64,000 bases of DNA from NCBI GenBank assembly GCA_900104855.1, contig FNSS01000001.1, positions 930,001-994,000 of the forward strand. Reading direction: 5' to 3'. Position 1 is the first letter of the stretch, and every line of letters begins with the position of its first letter. The position numbers were made by a program, and so were the translations under genes. Origin of the DNA: Rhizobiales bacterium GAS188. GTDB lineage: Bacteria; Pseudomonadota; Alphaproteobacteria; Rhizobiales; Beijerinckiaceae. The notes beneath the pieces were generated by a model. That model was not told the DNA's origin. It did no database searches and saw only the letters and a list, made by a program, of their open reading frames with translations. Positions 61,745 to 64,000 of the stretch are shown here, piece by piece.

Positions 61745-62770
61745 CTAATCGTCGGTCGTCGCTCGCAGCCTCTGGGCATAGACGTTGATGATGAGCGCAG
61801 CAAGCAGGATCAGGCCGCGGATCAGGATCTTCAGGAAGGAATCGATGTTGACGTGGTCGAGGCCGTTATTGAGCACGCCGAGCACGAACAATCCGACGAC
61901 GGTGTTGCCGATGCCGCCGCGCCCGCCGAACAGGCTGGTGCCGCCGACCACCACGGCCGCGATCGCGTCGAGCAGATACGTGTCGAACTCGTTCTGCTGG
62001 GCGCTGCCGAAATGGGCGACGCCGAGCATGCCGGCAATCCCTGAGCAGACCGCCGAGATGACCATCACGGTGCCGAGGATCAGCTTGACGTTGATGCCGG
62101 AATATTCGGCTGCCTCGCGGTTGCCGCCCACGATGTAGACGTAGCGGCCGAAGCGCGTATAGGTCAAAACCAGATGGCCGATGAGGAGCAGGATCGCCGC
62201 CACGATGACGATCCAGGGAATGCCGCCGATCGCGCCTGATCCCAAGGTCGTGACGAGGGCCGGCACCTTATAGGCGATCTGGCCGCGCACCAGCAGCGCC
62301 GAGACGCCGGCCGCGATCTGCATCATGGCGAGCGTCATGATGAAGGAGGGGATGCCGATCACGGTCAGGCCGAACGCATTGACGAGGCCGAGCAGCAGGC
62401 AGGCGAAGAGGGCGAGCAGGATCGCCACGGCCCCGGGCAAGGGCAGGTTGGCGATGTTCACATAGGATTCCTGGGCGGTGAAAAAGGCGACGACGATTCC
62501 GGTCGCGTTGGCGACGCCGGCGACCGAAAGGTCGATCTCGGCGCACAGGATCACGAAGGTGAGGCCGACCGCGATGATCCCCGTCACCGAGACCTGGGTG
62601 AGGATGTTGCCGACATTGTCGAGCGTCGAGAAGGAGGGGCTGGCGAAGCTGAAGAAGGCGATGAGGCAGATCAGGGTCAGGAAGGGCGCGATATTGCGCA
62701 TCTGGCCGCGCAGCACCGCTCCGATGCCGGGGCGGCTGCGATGCGGTTCCTCGGTCAGCGACGCGGTCAT
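61745..62770 (-). CDS. Ribose-type (RbsC/XylH family) ABC transporter permease
   Basis: 341 residues from ATG 62770; the frame opens further upstream but overlaps the ATPase gene. About nine or ten transmembrane segments, with GLTFVILCAEIDLSVAGVANATGI and LDAIAAVVVGGTSLFGGRGGIGNTVVG, typical of the carbohydrate-uptake-2 family. It lies 19 bases after the ATPase stop. Substrate is not clear; the nearby mtnK raises methylthioribose as a possibility. Confidence 0.92.
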   Translation of the reverse strand: MTASLTEEPHRSRPGIGAVLRGQMRNIAPFLTLICLIAFFSFASPSFSTLDNVGNILTQVSVTGIIAVGLTFVILCAEIDLSVAGVANATGIVVAFFTAQESYVNIANLPLPGAVAILLALFACLLLGLVNAFGLTVIGIPSFIMTLAMMQIAAGVSALLVRGQIAYKVPALVTTLGSGAIGGIPWIVIVAAILLLIGHLVLTYTRFGRYVYIVGGNREAAEYSGINVKLILGTVMVISAVCSGIAGMLGVAHFGSAQQNEFDTYLLDAIAAVVVGGTSLFGGRGGIGNTVVGLFVLGVLNNGLDHVNIDSFLKILIRGLILLAALIINVYAQRLRATTDD

Positions 62771-62789
62771 GCCAATCGTCCCTTGCGGC

Positions 62790-64000
62790 TCAGGCGGCTT
62801 CGAGCAGGCGGTCCTTGCTGATGACTTCATCGGCGAATTCACGCACGATCTCGCCCTTCCTCATGACCATGACGCGGTCGGCGAGCGACAGCACCGTCTC
62901 CGGCTCGGTCGAGGCGACGATGACGCCGAGCCCGTCGGCGCGCAAGCCGCGCACGATCCTCACCACGTCTTCCTTGGCGCCGATATCCATGCCGCGCGTC
63001 GGCTCGCTCAGGATCAACACCTTGGGCGGGAAGCTCAGCCATTTGGCGAGCGCCACCTTCTGCTGATTGCCGCCCGACAAGGAGCCGAGCAGCGCATCGA
63101 CACGCGGCGGGCGGATCTGCAGCTTCTCGATCTGGACCTGCGCCATCTCGCGTTCGCGCACCGGCTTGAGGAAGATGCGCGAGATCTTGTCGAGGGCGCT
63201 GATCGAGGTGTTCTTGTAGAGGGGCTCCTCGTGGAACAACATGGAGCGGCGGCTCTCCGGCACAAAGGCGATGCCGGCGCGGCGCGCCGCCGAGGTGCTC
63301 GACAAGCGCACATCGCGGCCTGCGAGCCGCAACCGGCCCCTGTCGGGCGCGAGCTTGCCGAACAGCGTGCGCACCAATTCGATCTGGCCGCAGCCCATGA
63401 AGCCATAGAGGCCGAGCACCTCGCCGGCGCGCAGCCGCAGCGACACGTCCCGATAGGCCCGGCCGAGCGACAGCGCCTCGGTCTCGAGCACGATCGCGGC
63501 ATCGCCGGCGCCCGAGGCTAGCCGGATGTCGCCCTGGTAGCTCTCGCCGATCTCCTCATGGCCGGCCCCGATCATGCGCTCGATGAGCACGCTCTTCGGC
63601 GTCTCGGCGGCCAGGCTGGTGGCGATCTTGCGGCCGTTGCGGAACACCGTGACGGTGTCGGAGACACGCAGGATGTCGTCGAGGAAATGCGAGATGAAGA
63701 CGATGCTGCAGCCGTCGTCGCGCAGGCGCCGCAGCACCGCGAACAGCCGCTCGACCTCGGGCGGCGACAAGGCCGAGGTCGGCTCGTCGAGGATGATGAT
63801 GCGCGCGCCCGAGAACAGCACGCGGGCGATCTCGACCATCTGCTGCAGGCCGATCGGCAGGTCGCCGATGCGGCTGCGCGGGTCGATGTCGAGGCCGAGC
63901 CCCAGGAGCTGACGGCGCGCTTCGCTCGCCATGCGCCGCCATTGCACGAGGCCTGCCCCGTTCACCGGCTCCGTGCCGAGAAAGACATTCTCCGCCACCG
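62790..64000 (-). CDS. Ribose-type (RbsA/MglA family) ABC transporter ATPase, N-terminus beyond window
   Basis: Two fused ABC domains. The first enters the window after its Walker A; its signature LPIGLQQMVEIARVL and Walker B IIILDEPTSALS are seen. The second has a weakened loop GLYGFMGCGQIELV, the usual degenerate form, signature LSGGNQQKVALAKWL and ILSEPTRGMDIGAK. About 100 residues and the substrate-binding protein gene lie beyond 64000. Confidence 0.95.
   Translation of the reverse strand, partial: VAENVFLGTEPVNGAGLVQWRRMASEARRQLLGLGLDIDPRSRIGDLPIGLQQMVEIARVLFSGARIIILDEPTSALSPPEVERLFAVLRRLRDDGCSIVFISHFLDDILRVSDTVTVFRNGRKIATSLAAETPKSVLIERMIGAGHEEIGESYQGDIRLASGAGDAAIVLETEALSLGRAYRDVSLRLRAGEVLGLYGFMGCGQIELVRTLFGKLAPDRGRLRLAGRDVRLSSTSAARRAGIAFVPESRRSMLFHEEPLYKNTSISALDKISRIFLKPVREREMAQVQIEKLQIRPPRVDALLGSLSGGNQQKVALAKWLSFPPKVLILSEPTRGMDIGAKEDVVRIVRGLRADGLGVIVASTEPETVLSLADRVMVMRKGEIVREFADEVISKDRLLEAA

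Overview
The window is high-GC DNA from an alphaproteobacterium of the order Hyphomicrobiales (Rhizobiales); the family cannot be fixed from the sequence. The evidence is the trpF-trpB-trpA...accD-folC order, an AccD with a degenerate zinc ribbon, the zapA / tkt-gap-pgk-fba block, a double cold-shock protein beside a DUF192 protein, a SUV3-like helicase followed by an S4-domain gene, and trxB followed by a LysR gene. Most genes are chromosomal housekeeping genes; accessory material is scattered and small.

Layout. 1-112 is the end of an outer-membrane protein. 277-7590 (minus strand) is trpF-trpB-trpA-accD-folC, broken between trpA and accD by a complete IS4-family element (2861-4254, 14-bp target duplication) that landed in a short palindromic repeat, plus a small phage-tail-collar-type gene. 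7792-12615 holds an isoquinoline-oxidoreductase-type molybdenum enzyme pair and an MHS-family transporter. 12616-17541 has a gene-poor stretch, a CmcJ/NvfI-type oxidoreductase, two tandem DUF3108 genes, rpmB and a small exported protein. 17686-22777 has an enoyl-CoA hydratase, a very large SUV3-like helicase and an Hsp15-like S4 protein. 22996-24302 is paaAB; paaCDE lies about 14.7 kb away at 39059-41506. Between them are a nucleotidyltransferase, DUF192, double-CSD protein, sirtuin, kdsA, an acyltransferase, rpsD, a YdeI-family protein, a PIN toxin-antitoxin pair, a double GNAT, a lytic transglycosylase, a PaaI-type thioesterase, gatB and a CHAD protein. 41628-47900 has cysK, LysR, trxB, an ELM1-family protein, rplK-rplA (detached from secE-nusG and rplJL-rpoBC), zapA and a DUF4164-like gene. 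48141-58882 is a co-oriented central-carbon and envelope block: tkt, gap, a small membrane protein, pgk, class I fba, a degenerate ThiE-like protein, a Sel1-repeat protein, an inositol monophosphatase and a MotA/MotB-like pair. 58944-64000 holds a GNAT, mtnK, a GST and a ribose-type ABC transporter that runs off the window end.

The most unusual content is repeated DNA. Six copies of a 135-190 bp palindromic intergenic element, three inverted arrays of a 7-bp unit, two copies of a roughly 90-bp palindromic element, and more than ten loci with fresh 12-18 bp tandem duplications (several at start codons) all occur here. Several proteins end inside these repeats. I saw no CRISPR array, prophage, rRNA or convincing tRNA, and no clear new multi-gene defence or biosynthetic system.
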